A stretch of 64,000 nucleotides of DNA from Chiua virens (Eukaryota; Basidiomycota; Agaricomycetes; Boletales; Boletaceae): assembly GCA_019787685.1 (NCBI GenBank), contig JAHNUO010000003.1, forward strand, positions 2,232,001 through 2,296,000, written 5' to 3'. The translations under genes were made by a program, and so were the position numbers. Positions within the stretch are counted from its first letter, which is position 1. Each line of letters begins with the position of its first letter. The notes beneath the pieces were generated by a model, which was not told where the DNA came from, made no database searches, and saw nothing but the letters and a program-made list of their open reading frames with translations. This document shows positions 1 through 10,380 of the stretch, in pieces.

Positions 1-669
1 GCTGGAAGCCTGTAATTTGAAACGGGAACTCATCTCTCTTCACTCGCATTGCACTGCAAAGGACCTTTTATCATCACGGAGGTCCTCTCCCCACTCACCT
101 ATCACCTCCATCTTCCCAAGACCCGGAAAACCCATCTGGTCTTTCATGCTTCTCTCCTATCCCCATATCAGGAAATGGTGACCTATGGACCCAACTTCCC
201 AAAACCTCTGCCAGACCTTATTGCTGGCGAAGAGGAATATGAAATTGGGCGGATTCTTTGCCACAACCAGAACCTGCGCAACTGCAAGTTCCTGATCCGC
301 TAGAAGGGCTACTCCGCCTCCAATAACTCTTGGGAGCCCAAGGCCAACCTAGGAAATGCCAAGGAAACTATCGACACTTATAAATGTCTCCACCCCAAGG
401 ATTTTCCCTCAGTCTCCTGCCTTTCAGCCCTTCCACCACCTCAACCACCACGCTTGCCCCTCCGACCACCACCAGTCTGTGTCAGAACTGTTATGGCCTA
501 CCACTTGTGCTCCACCCCTGACTTTGAATCCAACACCACTCCAGTCCCTGTCTTCACCCCCACTGTTGACATTTCCCACATCACCCTACTGCTCCCTGTT
601 CCCCCACCATCTCTCCGCTCAGATGCTCCCTTCCTCTCCTCTGAATTCTCCCTCACAGAGTCCACCTGA
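1..669 (+). pseudogene. Ty3/gypsy pol C-terminal end (integrase tail + chromodomain), broken
   Basis: This is the last part of a chromoviral Ty3/gypsy polyprotein; the rest lies left of the window. The frame from position 49 shows the GPF.I.EVLSPLTYHL tail of integrase, followed by the EEEYEIGRIL start of a chromodomain. An in-frame TAG at 301-303 replaces the first conserved tryptophan of the usual W-KGY motif. Reading through it, the frame continues as KGYSASNNSWEPKANL, then a proline-rich tail that stops at 667-669. In active elements the chromodomain guides integration to chromatin. The single TGG-to-TAG change is the only break I see here, so decay is recent or light. Family assignment is firm; the subfamily was not determined. 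Confidence 0.9.
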
Positions 670-783
670 CCTGTTTCTCCAGCTGATTCTGCAGTCACTT
701 CCACAGGATGGGAAACAGCAAGTGTATGCACTTACCCTCCTAATCCTGTTCACCGTGTTCGTCCTCCTCTCGTCACGGTAGAT

Positions 784-1449
784 TTGCTGTTTCATTCACA
801 TGCTATCCAGGCCTCTTCACCCACCCCCGACTACTTCGCTTGCATGTGGCGACTCATCCTCAACCCCAGCATGGTGTTTCCCATCGAACACCATCTCAAC
901 CTCGACTCCCCTCTCCATGCCCTCTATGTGGCATATTTACAGAACAAGCGACTCACCCTTGTCTGGGCAGACCTCTATGGGCCCATGCCCAACACTCTCC
1001 TCCTCTCGGCCCTTACTGGCCAGATCCATGACAAGATCTGTGTGTTCCTCGAACACACCCTACACCAAATGCAAATGGGTGAATTCATTGCTGATCTCCA
1101 CCGCTACCAAGTGGAGCTCTCCCTCCGCCTTGACCAACCACCTGCTTCCAATGCTCCCTCTCCATCTACCCCCCCACCTCCTCTCTTCCCTTCTCCCCTC
1201 AAGAGATCGATGCTTGCAACCAAGCTGAAGCGGAACACATATTCCAAACCAGTCAGGTCAACCTCCCCGAGACTCACCCTCACTACCACAAGGCCTGCTT
1301 TGAGTGCCACAAACTTAGGCACATACATACGCATCAAATGTCAGGACTATCAATGTCCCATCTGTCTTACCTGGTCCCCTGGACACATCCAGTCCCACTG
1401 CCCTGGACGACCTCCTCGCATCCGCGCTAGGGTTTCCCTGGCCAACTGA
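784..1449 (+). pseudogene. Extra 3' ORF of the gypsy element with paired zinc knuckles, frameshifted
   Basis: A coding stretch lies between the end of pol and the 3' LTR, where most gypsy elements have nothing. Its C-terminal end reads KCQDYQCPICLTWSPGHIQSHC, which contains a zinc-knuckle-like C-x2-C-x6-H-x4-C. A second, canonical knuckle just upstream (CFECHKLGH then IRIKC) is split between two frames by an apparent duplication of ACAT near 1319-1330. Removing four bases restores C-x2-C-x4-H-x4-C. The middle is proline/serine rich. The start codon is unclear because no good ATG opens the frame. It may be a nucleic-acid-binding accessory protein of the element; the role is inferred only from the knuckles. 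Confidence 0.6.
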
Positions 1450-1761
1450 CTTACCCCAGTGGCAGCCAGATCTACCTGGAACCGCTGTTCCCCTTGCCCC
1501 ATCATTCCCTCCAACTCCTCCTCATCCAACACCTCCTCCTCCTCTGCACACCACTGCAACCACTGCCCCATCTACCTGGCACCTCCACACCACTGCCCCT
1601 CTGGATGCTTCTTCACCTTCCCAGACCGCCATTCTGCGTCGCTGTGCAATGACCCAATCGACAACAAGGGTTACACCAACATTACAGGCAGTCCTGTTAG
1701 GGATTCATTCAATTTCTGAAGATGATCTTCACATGGTGCTTTGATCTTAGTCAGGGGGTAA

Positions 1762-2515
1762 TGTTACAATTCATCTTTTCCTTTGCTTTTCACTTTACTT
1801 TCACAATGCTTGGTACTACAGGTACCTCCTATGTTCTATCTGCAAGGCTTACCCTTGCTTTGGACTACTCAGCAAGGGCTTAATCCTTTGCCCAGTTTAC
1901 CTTTCTCTTCTTTGATCCGATTATGCAACTCTGGCCCAACCTGCTGTTCCATACTTGCTTCCTTTCTTCCGCTTCCTTGATCTGTTAGGGATCCCCTTCA
2001 TTTCCACTGCCATTCCTGACAGCTTCCATGTTTACCTTTTATGCTTTCATCCATCCAGTGCTCTTGCCCCACACGACTCCTTTTGGCCCTTTGACTGTTC
2101 TGCTCTTCCTGGCCACCCTTTTGGACTCTTGGTCCATGCATGATACTCATAGTATAAATACCACACAGTGATACTCCTGTACCTCAGTCTTGATCTATGC
2201 AATCTAGCTAGTATCACTGCTCCTCCTTGGGCTTAAACTAAGCCACCTCTTTGTCACTGCAACCAATGTTCAGCTCCTCAGTCCACCCTGATCACAAGGG
2301 GAAGTCTCAGTCCTTAGGGTATAGATTCCCAACAGGATGCTCTCAGCAATACCTGAGTTCTAACTCATCTCACTGGTAGCAATCTGCTGACCAGTAACCC
2401 TCCTTGAACTCTTTAGTGTGCCATGTATCAAGTGGTGGTTGTTTGAGTTATCACAGCTGCTTGGTACTTAGCACTTTTGTGTCTATGCTAGGCCCTACCT
2501 GGGACTATCATAACA
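1762..2515 (+). repeat. 3' LTR of the gypsy element
   Basis: The 754-bp segment begins TGTTACAATT and ends CTATCATAACA, giving the terminal inverted motif TGTTA/TAACA. It is preceded by a purine-rich tract (AGTCAGGGGGTAA, about 1749-1761), as expected for plus-strand priming. A TATAAATA box sits at 2153-2160, a plausible LTR promoter. The 5' LTR is outside the window, so the target duplication cannot be checked. Confidence 0.8.
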
Positions 2516-3947
2516 CATGCGATGAAGGCATGACATTGGCCAATTGGATATGATCCAGATGAGTCAGGTTAGGAGTCACGGTGAGTCATAATGACTCGAG
2601 GAATGCATGAGGCATCAATGGAAGGATCTAGCATGCGAGTACACATTGATAAGGCATATAATGAAATGGAGGCACACGGAGATTAATAACATGCTTTAAG
2701 GGCGTGTTGTAACCCTAGACAATGTGGTAAACATGTGTTATGAAAAAGTTAGAAGCATGGAAATCAGGTTTGTAACAGCTTCAATTCTTCAGAGAGAGAC
2801 CTGAGAGTGTGTTGACAAATGGATGAGAAGGTATATTAGCATCCTATATAGGTGCCCTGATGATATATGTGACAATAACAATAATATGTCATATGTCATT
2901 TTATATACCCAAAGCATTCTAGAAGGGATAAAAGTATCTCTGAAGACATGGGAGAATGAAGAAACACAAGATAATATATTCTAATGGAATTACAATACTT
3001 GTTCCATGCAGCAGAGATACTCCATACACCTTCCAGAAGTGAAAATAGGGGCATCTGGAGAATATGTTATAACATTACTAGTACATTGCCAAGCCACTTG
3101 CACTGCTGGTATGTTGTACACACATATGAATGGTAATTTATCATGGGGTTCTCAAGGACAATTGTCTAGTATGTCAGAAATGCGGATATGTTTTTCTTTT
3201 TCTATCCTACTATTGGTTTAGACCTTTTAAGACACTAAAACACATTATCTAAGTGGTGGGAATGATGGAATATATAATACATAATATTTTATTACTGCTA
3301 TATGTATTATTTAACCAAGGGATGTGGCTAGAATAAAGAGGAAAGGCATGAAAACATTAGATTCCAAATTTGGATATGTTATGGGAGTAGTGGTCATCAC
3401 TAACATTCCTGTGCCACCCCTTTCAGGTAATTATGTGAGCAGGCCAAAGCACACAGATTGCAATGTACGCTTTAAGCTGATTACATAAGCACCCAAAACA
3501 ATGGTACAGCCTTTCCTGCAAAATGGCCTGTTAAACGGTAACTACCCTGTTTTCTTGCAAGATTCTACCAGGATCGGCTCCATGGATAGCATTTAGAAGT
3601 GGCATGACATGGCATGTCGCTCGACACGAGGGCTCTGTTTTCAGAGACATTGAGAGCCATGCAGATTATAGTTGAAGAAGGATTTCGGCCTCTTTGACCC
3701 CACCTGTGTTCCAGTCTGGTCCTGCCAGTAGGCGCCTAGGTATTTTGAAGCCAATACACTGTCAAACGAGCTGTATAGGTCGAAAGAAAGAAAATGAAAT
3801 ATGTAAATAAGGTACCTTTTGTGTGTATATGCATGGCTTTCAAGCTGTTTGTGAGCATTGGATATATGTTTCGTTTTCCCTAATTCCGACTTCGATGTGG
3901 TGCGTGGGAAGTCAGGTCAGCAAAAGCATTTTAGGAGAGTAGGTCGT
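2516..3947. other. AT-richer intergenic DNA, no gene recognised
   Basis: About 1.4 kb between the gypsy LTR and the DNA transposon. Short open frames exist (for example 3006-3221) but none has a recognisable motif or splice structure. By reconstruction, the last few hundred bases were the upstream region of the Crinkler/RHS-like gene that now starts at 19936, before the transposon separated them. Confidence 0.5.
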
Positions 3948-3956
3948 CCCAAACCC
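3948..3956. repeat. Target-site duplication, left copy (CCCAAACCC)
   Basis: The nine bases immediately outside the left TIR are identical to the nine bases immediately outside the right TIR (19915-19923). Confidence 0.85.
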
Positions 3957-4216
3957 CAGGCTCCTACACAGCCGTCAGGGTAAGTGTGAGGTTTAGGGGG
4001 TATTAGTAAGCATATTGGAATTTGAAACACCGCCAACCTTAAGATACCTTGCACTTACCACAATGGCTGCAAGAAAACATTGGTAAACATTGGTGGCCAC
4101 AGCTATGCTAGACTTCATAATCAATTGGACATGGAAAAATAAGAAATTATATACACTGAAATTAGGGTTTGCAATATCACAACATGGAAGAATGGATATG
4201 GGAGGGTTGTTCTAAC
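3957..4216 (+). repeat. Left terminal inverted repeat
   Basis: This 260-bp repeat matches the reverse complement of 19655-19914 without gaps and with about eight base differences by eye. Most differences are CG in the right copy and TG or CA here, so the left copy looks more decayed. It contains paired motifs GGTAAGTGTGAGGT (3979-3992) and ACCTTGCACTTACC (4046-4059), an imperfect inner inverted repeat, and a tandem AAACATTGG. A TATA-like TTATATACAC lies about 80 bp before the helicase start, so the TIR may also act as promoter. Confidence 0.9.
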
Positions 4217-4232
4217 TGCGACTTATACCCGG

Positions 4233-6406
4233 ATGGCCGATGTAGCAGCTCCTAATCAGTCAACTCCAGTACCAATACCCATATCTTTGACAATCCAAGC
4301 TCATACTCAGGAGGTGTTCCATGTCAAGCCATGTCTCTGGCAAATTAAGGTCACAGAAGCCATTCTACAGGGAGGAAAAGACGTACTGTGTATTGCAGGC
4401 ACTGGTATGGGGAAGTCGCTCACATTTTGGATGCCACTGCTGTTTCAGCCGGATGGCATTCAAATTGTGGTTACCCCATTAAACCTGCTAGGCAAACAGA
4501 ACATCGAAGGGCTTGCCAGGGCCTGTATACCAGCGATATCCATTAGTTTGGAGACAGCAACGCCTGCCAATTTTCATGTAAGTATACTTGTGTTAGTCCG
4601 AGATTCTCTTACCTGTAAATTCCTAGGCCATCCGCACTTGTAGATATAGGGCCATAGTCATCAGTCTGGAACAGATGATGAAACCTGAGGGCAAATTTGA
4701 AAAGATTCTGAGGGACGCACACTTTGCATTGCACATCATCAGCATTGTGGTTGATGAAGCACATTGCCTTAACCGATTGGGGAGAGTTCTGCCCAGAGTA
4801 CAGGGAACTCGGGCAGATTTCGCTTCGTGCTTCCATCGGTCCCATTGCTTGTTGCATCTGCAACACTCATAGCGAGCGCAATCAGTGATGTTCAGTGGCT
4901 CCTTCAGATGTGTACCAGCAAAACGATTGTATTGCAATGCTCGAGCGACCAGCCTAACATCAAAATTGGCATTCAAAAGATCAAGTATGCATTGAATTCT
5001 TTTGCTGACCTTGCGTTCTTGGTCCCAGACAGATACAATGATAGCGATCCACCCCTGCCGAAATTTCTCGTGTTCTTTGATGATATCTCGGATTCGATTG
5101 CAGCAGTGAAATACCTACGAGGGCGCTTACCCTGTGGCCTAAAGGAGAAGATTAAATGGTTCAATGCAGACATGTTGGTTACCTTCAAGGAGGCAGAGTT
5201 TGCCAATTTGATGGCAGGGAAAACTTGGGGATTCTGTACGACAGCCTTGTTTGGGATGGTGAGGCTGGAATCTACATCTACATTATGGCCGTTGATAGCA
5301 GTTGCAGGGTATGGATGTGCCAGATATCTCCCTGGTGATTCAATGGAGAGTAACGTGCAATCTGTCAGCACTTTGGCAGTGCTTTGGCCGCGTGGCCCAA
5401 AACAAAGAACTTACAGGAACAGCGCTGTTACTCGCTGAGAAGGAATACTTTGACAATGAAAAAGCTGTGAAAGCTGTGAGAAAGGCAAAAAGGTTAGGGA
5501 CACGTAAATGCAAGGTAAAAGAAGCTGACCTACCTGACCCCTTACGTCCAACGAAGCAAGCAATTGCTAGTTGCCAACTGGCTGAATCATCAGATAACAA
5601 GAATGTTGTTTCCATGACCTTTTCGAGTGTGCTGGCTGACGATTCATTGGATGAGGGATCAGACGACAAGGGTGACACAACCCTTATTGTGAACAGGCAA
5701 AATGAAGGTGGAGGAGATGATGAGCAAAAGACGATGGTAGACAGAGGAAGACCAGAGCCGCCTGGTCACTCTGTCCCTCCTGGGAAATGTCGAAAACAGG
5801 ACCTAGACCCTGGCATAGACCTCCTTATTAATGTGGGATACCGTCCTGGCATGGGCTGTCATAGGACGGTCTTCAACACTTGTTTTGATAATGGTGCAGC
5901 TGATGGGGGTTTTCATAATTTGACTAAGCACTACACCGTACATACTGAGACTTTCTTCAGAAACCAACCACCTCCAGTGCAATACAGACACTGATCAAGG
6001 GTGCAACCAGTGCCATGTCCAAGAACCACCTGTCTGCTGCGACCTCCATAATTGCACAGAGTTCTCACCCTACACCTCCACCATCCCTAAACAATGTCGT
6101 GCAATGCAATGCTCACATCTCACCAAGTATACCAAAGAAAAACACGACTACAATCTAGGAAACGCCCTTCATAACTGGTGGGAAGCTAAAGCAGCAGCAG
6201 TATATGGCCAGGCTGCCCTTAATCACCATGGGCCATCCCTCGTCATGACCAATGCAATACTTGACTCCATCGTCGACTACGCTCACCTCAAGAAAATCAA
6301 CTCACTGCTGGACCTCAAGCGAGAAACCGGGTGGATGAGATGTGAGCAGTTTGGGGTTGAAATTCTTGCTCTTCTTCAAACCCATGCTCCACCATGCCCA
6401 TTGTAG
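4233..6406 (+). pseudogene. RecQ-like DEAH helicase of the transposon, broken
   Basis: RecQ-family helicases unwind DNA with ATP. The ATG at 4233 is 17 bp inside the left TIR. Visible motifs are a Q-motif glutamine near residue 37, Walker A AGTGMGKS at residues 55-62, the DEAH box at 4753-4764, ASAT (near 4860), WGFCTTALFGMGMD and QCFGRVAQ. Introns are 4579-4627 (GTAAGT/CTAG) and 5259-5307 (GTGAGG/GCAG). Two frame changes near 4778-4786 and 4811-4820 break the segment after DEAH, and a third near 5975-5994 precedes the cysteine-rich C-terminal part (GCNQC, VCCDLHNC), which ends at the TAG at 6404-6406. Motif VI in RecQ proteins normally has Q-R-x-G-R-x-x-R; here the first and last arginines are Cys and Gln. 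The aromatic-loop tryptophan also appears lost. Confidence 0.85.
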
Positions 6407-6471
6407 AAAAGAAATAATAGGCGATAAGAAGAAAGGTGGGGCAATAGGTTCGTCCCAAGGGGGGTTATATT

Positions 6472-7107
6472 TGAAGGAATGACGGATTCAGGTTTGTCTA
6501 AGAGTCCTAGAGGCTGCTGAACGATCCGGAATGAAAAGCGGTCAATGTAAAAGTATCCAGGTGGAGGCGAGGACATGAGAGTATTGTTTCGAGTAGATGA
6601 GACACAGAGGAACGATAGGATGAGGTAAAAGAAAAACTATCCAGCTCACTCACACATGGGAGAGTAAACAGGAGATCTCCTGAACGCCCCCAAGACCATA
6701 TTTTTGTGTTAGAAACATGGTTTTATAGTCCTGGGCATAACCCAGGACTGCTAAAGGTAATCTGACCCTAAGTAAGTGTACAGGATCGATGTAGGGTGAG
6801 TATGCTAAGAAGGAGTGTCAAACCTTGTAGATGACAAAGAAAGAAAAGGTGTTAGGATAGTAATGACCTTAATAAGGCCAAATCGAGTAGAACAAGTCAA
6901 ATCGGATGAAGCGGAATATGTACGATGGAACTGGATTGGATCGTGTTGACTCGGATTGGACTCGGATTGGATTCAGATGATCTGTAAATGCTAGGAATGA
7001 AACCGGGCTGACACAAAGTCGATGGTGGATGAGACGGGAGGTGATATGACATGATGAAGAGCAAGGAAAATGTATCCCACAACCGTAGGGAGTATCTAAC
7101 TCCTACA
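6472..7107 (-). repeat. Solo LTR, diverged relative of the LTR family at 7740/9483/13344
   Basis: The segment begins TGAAGG and ends CTCCTACA on the plus strand, like the three LTR copies further right. Its minus-strand start (TGTAGGAGTTAGATACTCCCTA) parallels their TGTAGGGAATAGGTATTCCCTG. A TATAAAA on the minus strand (near 6723) lies where those LTRs have CTATAAATT. I could not find a convincing target duplication, so the ends are less certain than for the other copies. Confidence 0.55.
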
Positions 7108-7403
7108 CTGTTGCCATTCGTTTCCACACCTCTTCGTCCTGGTGGGTCCGCTCTTCAAGCCAACAATGCTCAAGTTGGTCAAGCCCCTTCTCCTTCCTCC
7201 GTTATTAAACAGCACAACAAGTGTGGTACATGTGGCCAGGAGGGCCACAATGGTAAGCGTATCTCTCCTTCTACGTGACACTAAGCTCACACCAAGTTCA
7301 AGCAAGGAACAAGGTTTGTCCAAAGCAACGGGTTGACTCCATGGTTGTGAGCAAGGAAAATGTGAGTGTTACTGTCTACGTCTACCTAGGTGACAGTGAT
7401 TGA
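7108..7403 (+). pseudogene. 3' end of a zinc-knuckle gene between helicase and DUF6589
   Basis: A plus-strand frame reads through SSVIKQHNKCGTCGQEGHN and then meets a clean donor, GTAAGC, at 7253. With an acceptor at 7301-7302 the next exon continues ARNKVCPKQR, completing C-x2-C-x4-H-x6-C, a zinc knuckle. The frame then runs to a TGA at 7401-7403. The 5' part is missing or was displaced by the solo LTR that ends at 7107. It stops 27 bp from the convergent DUF6589 stop codon (7431). It may be a third transposon gene or the final exons of the helicase gene; the sequence here cannot decide. Confidence 0.45.
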
Positions 7404-7430
7404 CCTCGACCACCTGCCACACAGATGCCA

Positions 7431-7739
7431 TTACAGTAGTTCGACTAATACATCCAGGAGTTCTGCCTTCTCTTCCTGTACTCCTTCCTCATTCACATTT
7501 ATTTCGCCGCGCATTGCCTTTTCCATCATTGCTAATCCTTTATCGCTAAGGTCTTCAATGACATGCCGCGTTTTTCTTCCTCTGTGTATAATATGTGGCA
7601 CACTTGATACTAGCTTGTCTTGGAGTTTGCTGAATGTTTTTGTAATATCTGGAGCGGCATGATTTGTGTTGAGATGTGTATGATCAAAGTTCGTTTGAAT
7701 AACTTTCTGTACATTTTGGTACACTTGAACTAATGGCAA
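7431..7739 (-). pseudogene. DUF6589 protein, C-terminal fragment
   Basis: The minus-strand frame begins at the LTR edge with PLVQVYQNVQK and continues through GRKTRHVIEDLSDKG to a TAA at 7431-7433. It is the direct continuation of the fragment that ends at 9482: ILES there joins to PLVQVY here, as in other DUF6589 proteins. The four bases next to the LTR (GCAA on plus, TTGC on minus) correspond to TCGC at 9479-9482, a target duplication with one C-to-T change at a CpG. The fragment now lies on the opposite strand from its neighbour because of an inversion between LTRs. The function of DUF6589 is not known; it is treated here as the candidate transposase. Confidence 0.8.
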
Positions 7740-8352
7740 TGTAGGGAATAGGTATTCCCTGTGCTCACATAGCACATTTCCACACCCCGTCGTCACCTGA
7801 TCCTGATCCTGATCTGTCTGCTTGTGCGAACTCATCCGGATTGCTGTATCCGCACCCGTTTTGCCTCGGACTCTTTTATTTATTTTTGATGCTCCTTATT
7901 CATACTTAGCATTGGCTAGACCACGTCATGCAGCCCTTGCAGGGACGTTCGGGTGCCTCTCGAACTTTATACCGTATGAAAACCTTCTTTTTATTATTAT
8001 CCTTACTTAGGACAAGTCTGAGGGTATTCCCGAGGACTATAAATTCACTGTATTGACAAAAATACAGTAGCTTTTGCCTGTGTGCATCTGTCTCACATCA
8101 TTTTCGGTTGACGTTCATTTTCTCTCGCTCTCCTTGTATTTTCTCAATCCGGATCGGACTGCCACATCTGCTTTTCTATCCGTTTTAATCCGGATTTGCC
8201 CCGGATTCATCTTGGACTACTCAAAAACCATTATTCGTCATTCGGCAACTCAGTGTTGTCCCTGGGTCGAACGGAATTGCATTCCTTCACCCTCTTTCTA
8301 TTTCTTTCAATCCCCCTGAGTATTGCACTACAGCCGGGATTTATTACCTTCA
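7740..8352 (+). repeat. LTR copy 1 (recombined), family TGTAGGG...CCTTCA
   Basis: This 613-bp LTR begins TGTAGGGAATAGG and ends TTATTACCTTCA, and carries an ACTATAAATTC promoter-like box near 8036. It is in inverted orientation to copies at 9483-10094 and 13344-13960. Its two flanks do not match each other. Instead the left flank matches the flank of copy 2 and the right flank (ATGG, 8353-8356) matches the outer flank of copy 3. That is the signature of recombination between inverted LTRs. Confidence 0.85.
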
Positions 8353-9482
8353 ATGGGCGATGAATATCAACAATTCTACTGTCAGCAGGAACATTCATGC
8401 CATCATCGAACTCCTCAGACAGGGCGGGATCTACGAGTCTGCCCAGAAGTCAGGAGATGACAACGATGGCGAAGAAATAACTGACCAGGACTCATTGGAC
8501 ATATCGGAACATGTCGTTCTCATCCATGGCAATCTTGGGACAGGTGAATGACTCGTGGGTGCTCAACTGCGCTGCTCCATTGAGTCAACACCATGGAACC
8601 GGTTCCAGCATGTTATATTCATCCTGGGGCTTTTCCACCTGAAGATGGCATGTGCAGATGCACTGTGGCATTGTTTTATCCTTCCATTTTCAGCACGCGA
8701 GGATGATACTGCTCTGATGAATGATGTGGCAACACTTCGTCCAAGGGAAATGTTCACCTTCACTACAAAACCGGGTTTTCGTCGGATGCACGAGCTTGTC
8801 AGCCATGCGGGCATATGTTGGTGGTTGAATTGTTGGTTGGTATACATCCAAGCCAAGATGCAAGGAATCAGAAGTCTAGATGACTTCGCATCCACCAAAC
8901 CAATGCTGCAAGACTTAAGGTCAATGGCAGATGAGATTGCACAACAGTTTGTCGCTACCCACCAAATACAATCTGTGTGGATGAAGCCGGAAGAGTCGCG
9001 CGATCTTCAATTTGAAAATGCGTTGCTCTTGAACAAATATTTCCTACTTTACGAAGAATTGTCATATGCAATGAATAGCGGTGACATTGGACATGTTGAG
9101 ACTTGCATTGTTGACTGGATTCCAATTTTGAAGGTCATCAGGAAGCACAAATATGCATCACACATGCAGAACTTCTTATTGAACATTCACTTTGTCTATC
9201 CAGCTGGTCTGAAGTAAGCCCATTTGTCTGTGCCAGCCACTCACCCTAAACGGACTCCTGCAGGCGAGTAGTTTGTTACCACCTTCTCATTAATCTGACA
9301 GGTCAACCCATGAAATGGCGTGCTGTGGACTGGTGTGTTGAACTAAACAACTTGTTCACAAAGGTATGTGAACGTTCGCTCACCTTGAACTGGTTCCTGT
9401 TAATTTGATGACAGATGGTGGCAGGCAAAAAATGGAGGTAAAGGTCCAAACAGGATGGTTGAGCGGATAATACTCGAGTCGC
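8353..9482 (+). pseudogene. DUF6589 protein, central fragment (inverted segment)
   Basis: The frame starts AMNINNSTVSRNIHAIIELL, reads to HGNLGTGE and hits an in-frame TGA at 8549-8551 where the family usually has arginine (CGA to TGA). It continues as SIESTPWNRFQHVIF, GLFHLKMACADALW and KPGFRRMHEL. Introns are 9214-9263 (GTAAGC/CAG) and 9364-9414 (GTATGT/CAG). After the first, the exon reads RVVCYHLLINLTGQPMKW and VDWCVELNNLFTK; after the second, NGGKGPNRMVERIILES. The frame across the second intron is not clean, so a small indel is likely there. The family motif HGDLGT is HGNLGT here (8531-8533), a possible active-site loss. This piece was originally on the minus strand, upstream of the fragment at 7431-7739. 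Confidence 0.85.
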
Positions 9483-10094
9483 TGAAGGTAATAAATCCTG
9501 GCTGTAGTGCAATACTCAGGGGGATTGAAAGAAATAGAAAGAGGGTGAAGGAATGCAATTCCGTTCGACCCAGGGACAACACTGAGTTGGTGAACGATGA
9601 ATAATGGTTTTTGAGTAGTCCGAGATGAATCCAGGGCAAATCCGGATTAAAACGGATAGAAAAGCGGATGTGGCAGTCCGATCCGGATTGAGAAAATACA
9701 AGGAGAGCGAGAGAAAACGAACGTCGACTGAAAATGATGTGAGACAGATGCACACGGGCAAAGCTACTGTATTTTTGTCAATACAGTGAATTTATAGTCC
9801 TTGGGAATACCCTCAGACTTGTCCTAAGTAAGGATAATAATAAAAAGAAGGTTTTTGTACGGTATAAAGTTCGAGAGGCACCCGAACGTCCCTGCAAGGG
9901 CTGCATGACGTGGTCTAGCCAATGCTAAGTATGAATAAGGAGCATCAAAAATAAATAAAAGAGTCCGAGGCAAAACGGGCGCGGATACAGCAATCCGGAT
10001 GAGTTCGCACAAGCAGACAGATCAGGACCGGGATCAGGTGACGATGGGGTGTGGAAATGTGCTATGCAAGCACAGGGAATACCTATTCCCTACA
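9483..10094 (-). repeat. LTR copy 2 (3' LTR of retrotransposon A)
   Basis: The 612-bp copy reads TGAAGGTAATAAATCC to ATTCCCTACA on the plus strand. It differs from copy 3 by roughly 15-18 bases by eye, about 97 percent identity. Many differences are C/T or G/A at CpG. Confidence 0.88.
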
Positions 10095-10199
10095 CCTGAT
10101 GGGGACTTTAGATGCTGACTGTCCCCAGTCAGCCCGATGTGTATGGGGATGCGGTCGGTGGTTCAACATGACAGTTGCAGATGGCAGCGGATGGGTCCA

Positions 10200-10380
10200 G
10201 ATACGAAAGGGTGACAGATACAACGACAGAGATGGTGATGGCAATAAGAGTGATGACAGAGACAATGACAGAGATGACAAGAGTGATGATGGCTGCACAG
10301 TGACGATGACCTGAAAATGACAGGAACGACAATGACGACTGGTGATAGCGGTGCAGTGACGATGATCCATGAATGACAGG
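10200..10380. repeat. Imperfect GAC/GAT-rich simple repeat
   Basis: Runs of ATGACAGAGACAATGACAGAG type make up about 180 bp inside retrotransposon A. Long open frames across it on the minus strand are products of the low-complexity composition and are not called as genes. Confidence 0.6.

Noticed and set aside
3948..3956. CCCAAACCC as telomere-like repeat
   Set aside because: A single 9-mer on each side of the element, with no array; it is a target duplication.
6455..6472. AAGGGGGGTTATATT before the solo LTR as a polypurine tract
   Set aside because: The related LTRs have the opposite orientation, so a priming tract would be on the other side; probably coincidence.
7431..7739. The isolated helical fragment first looked like a cytochrome P450 piece (LLDVLVELL)
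   Set aside because: It is the exact continuation of DUF6589 from 9482, and the LTR target duplication links the two.
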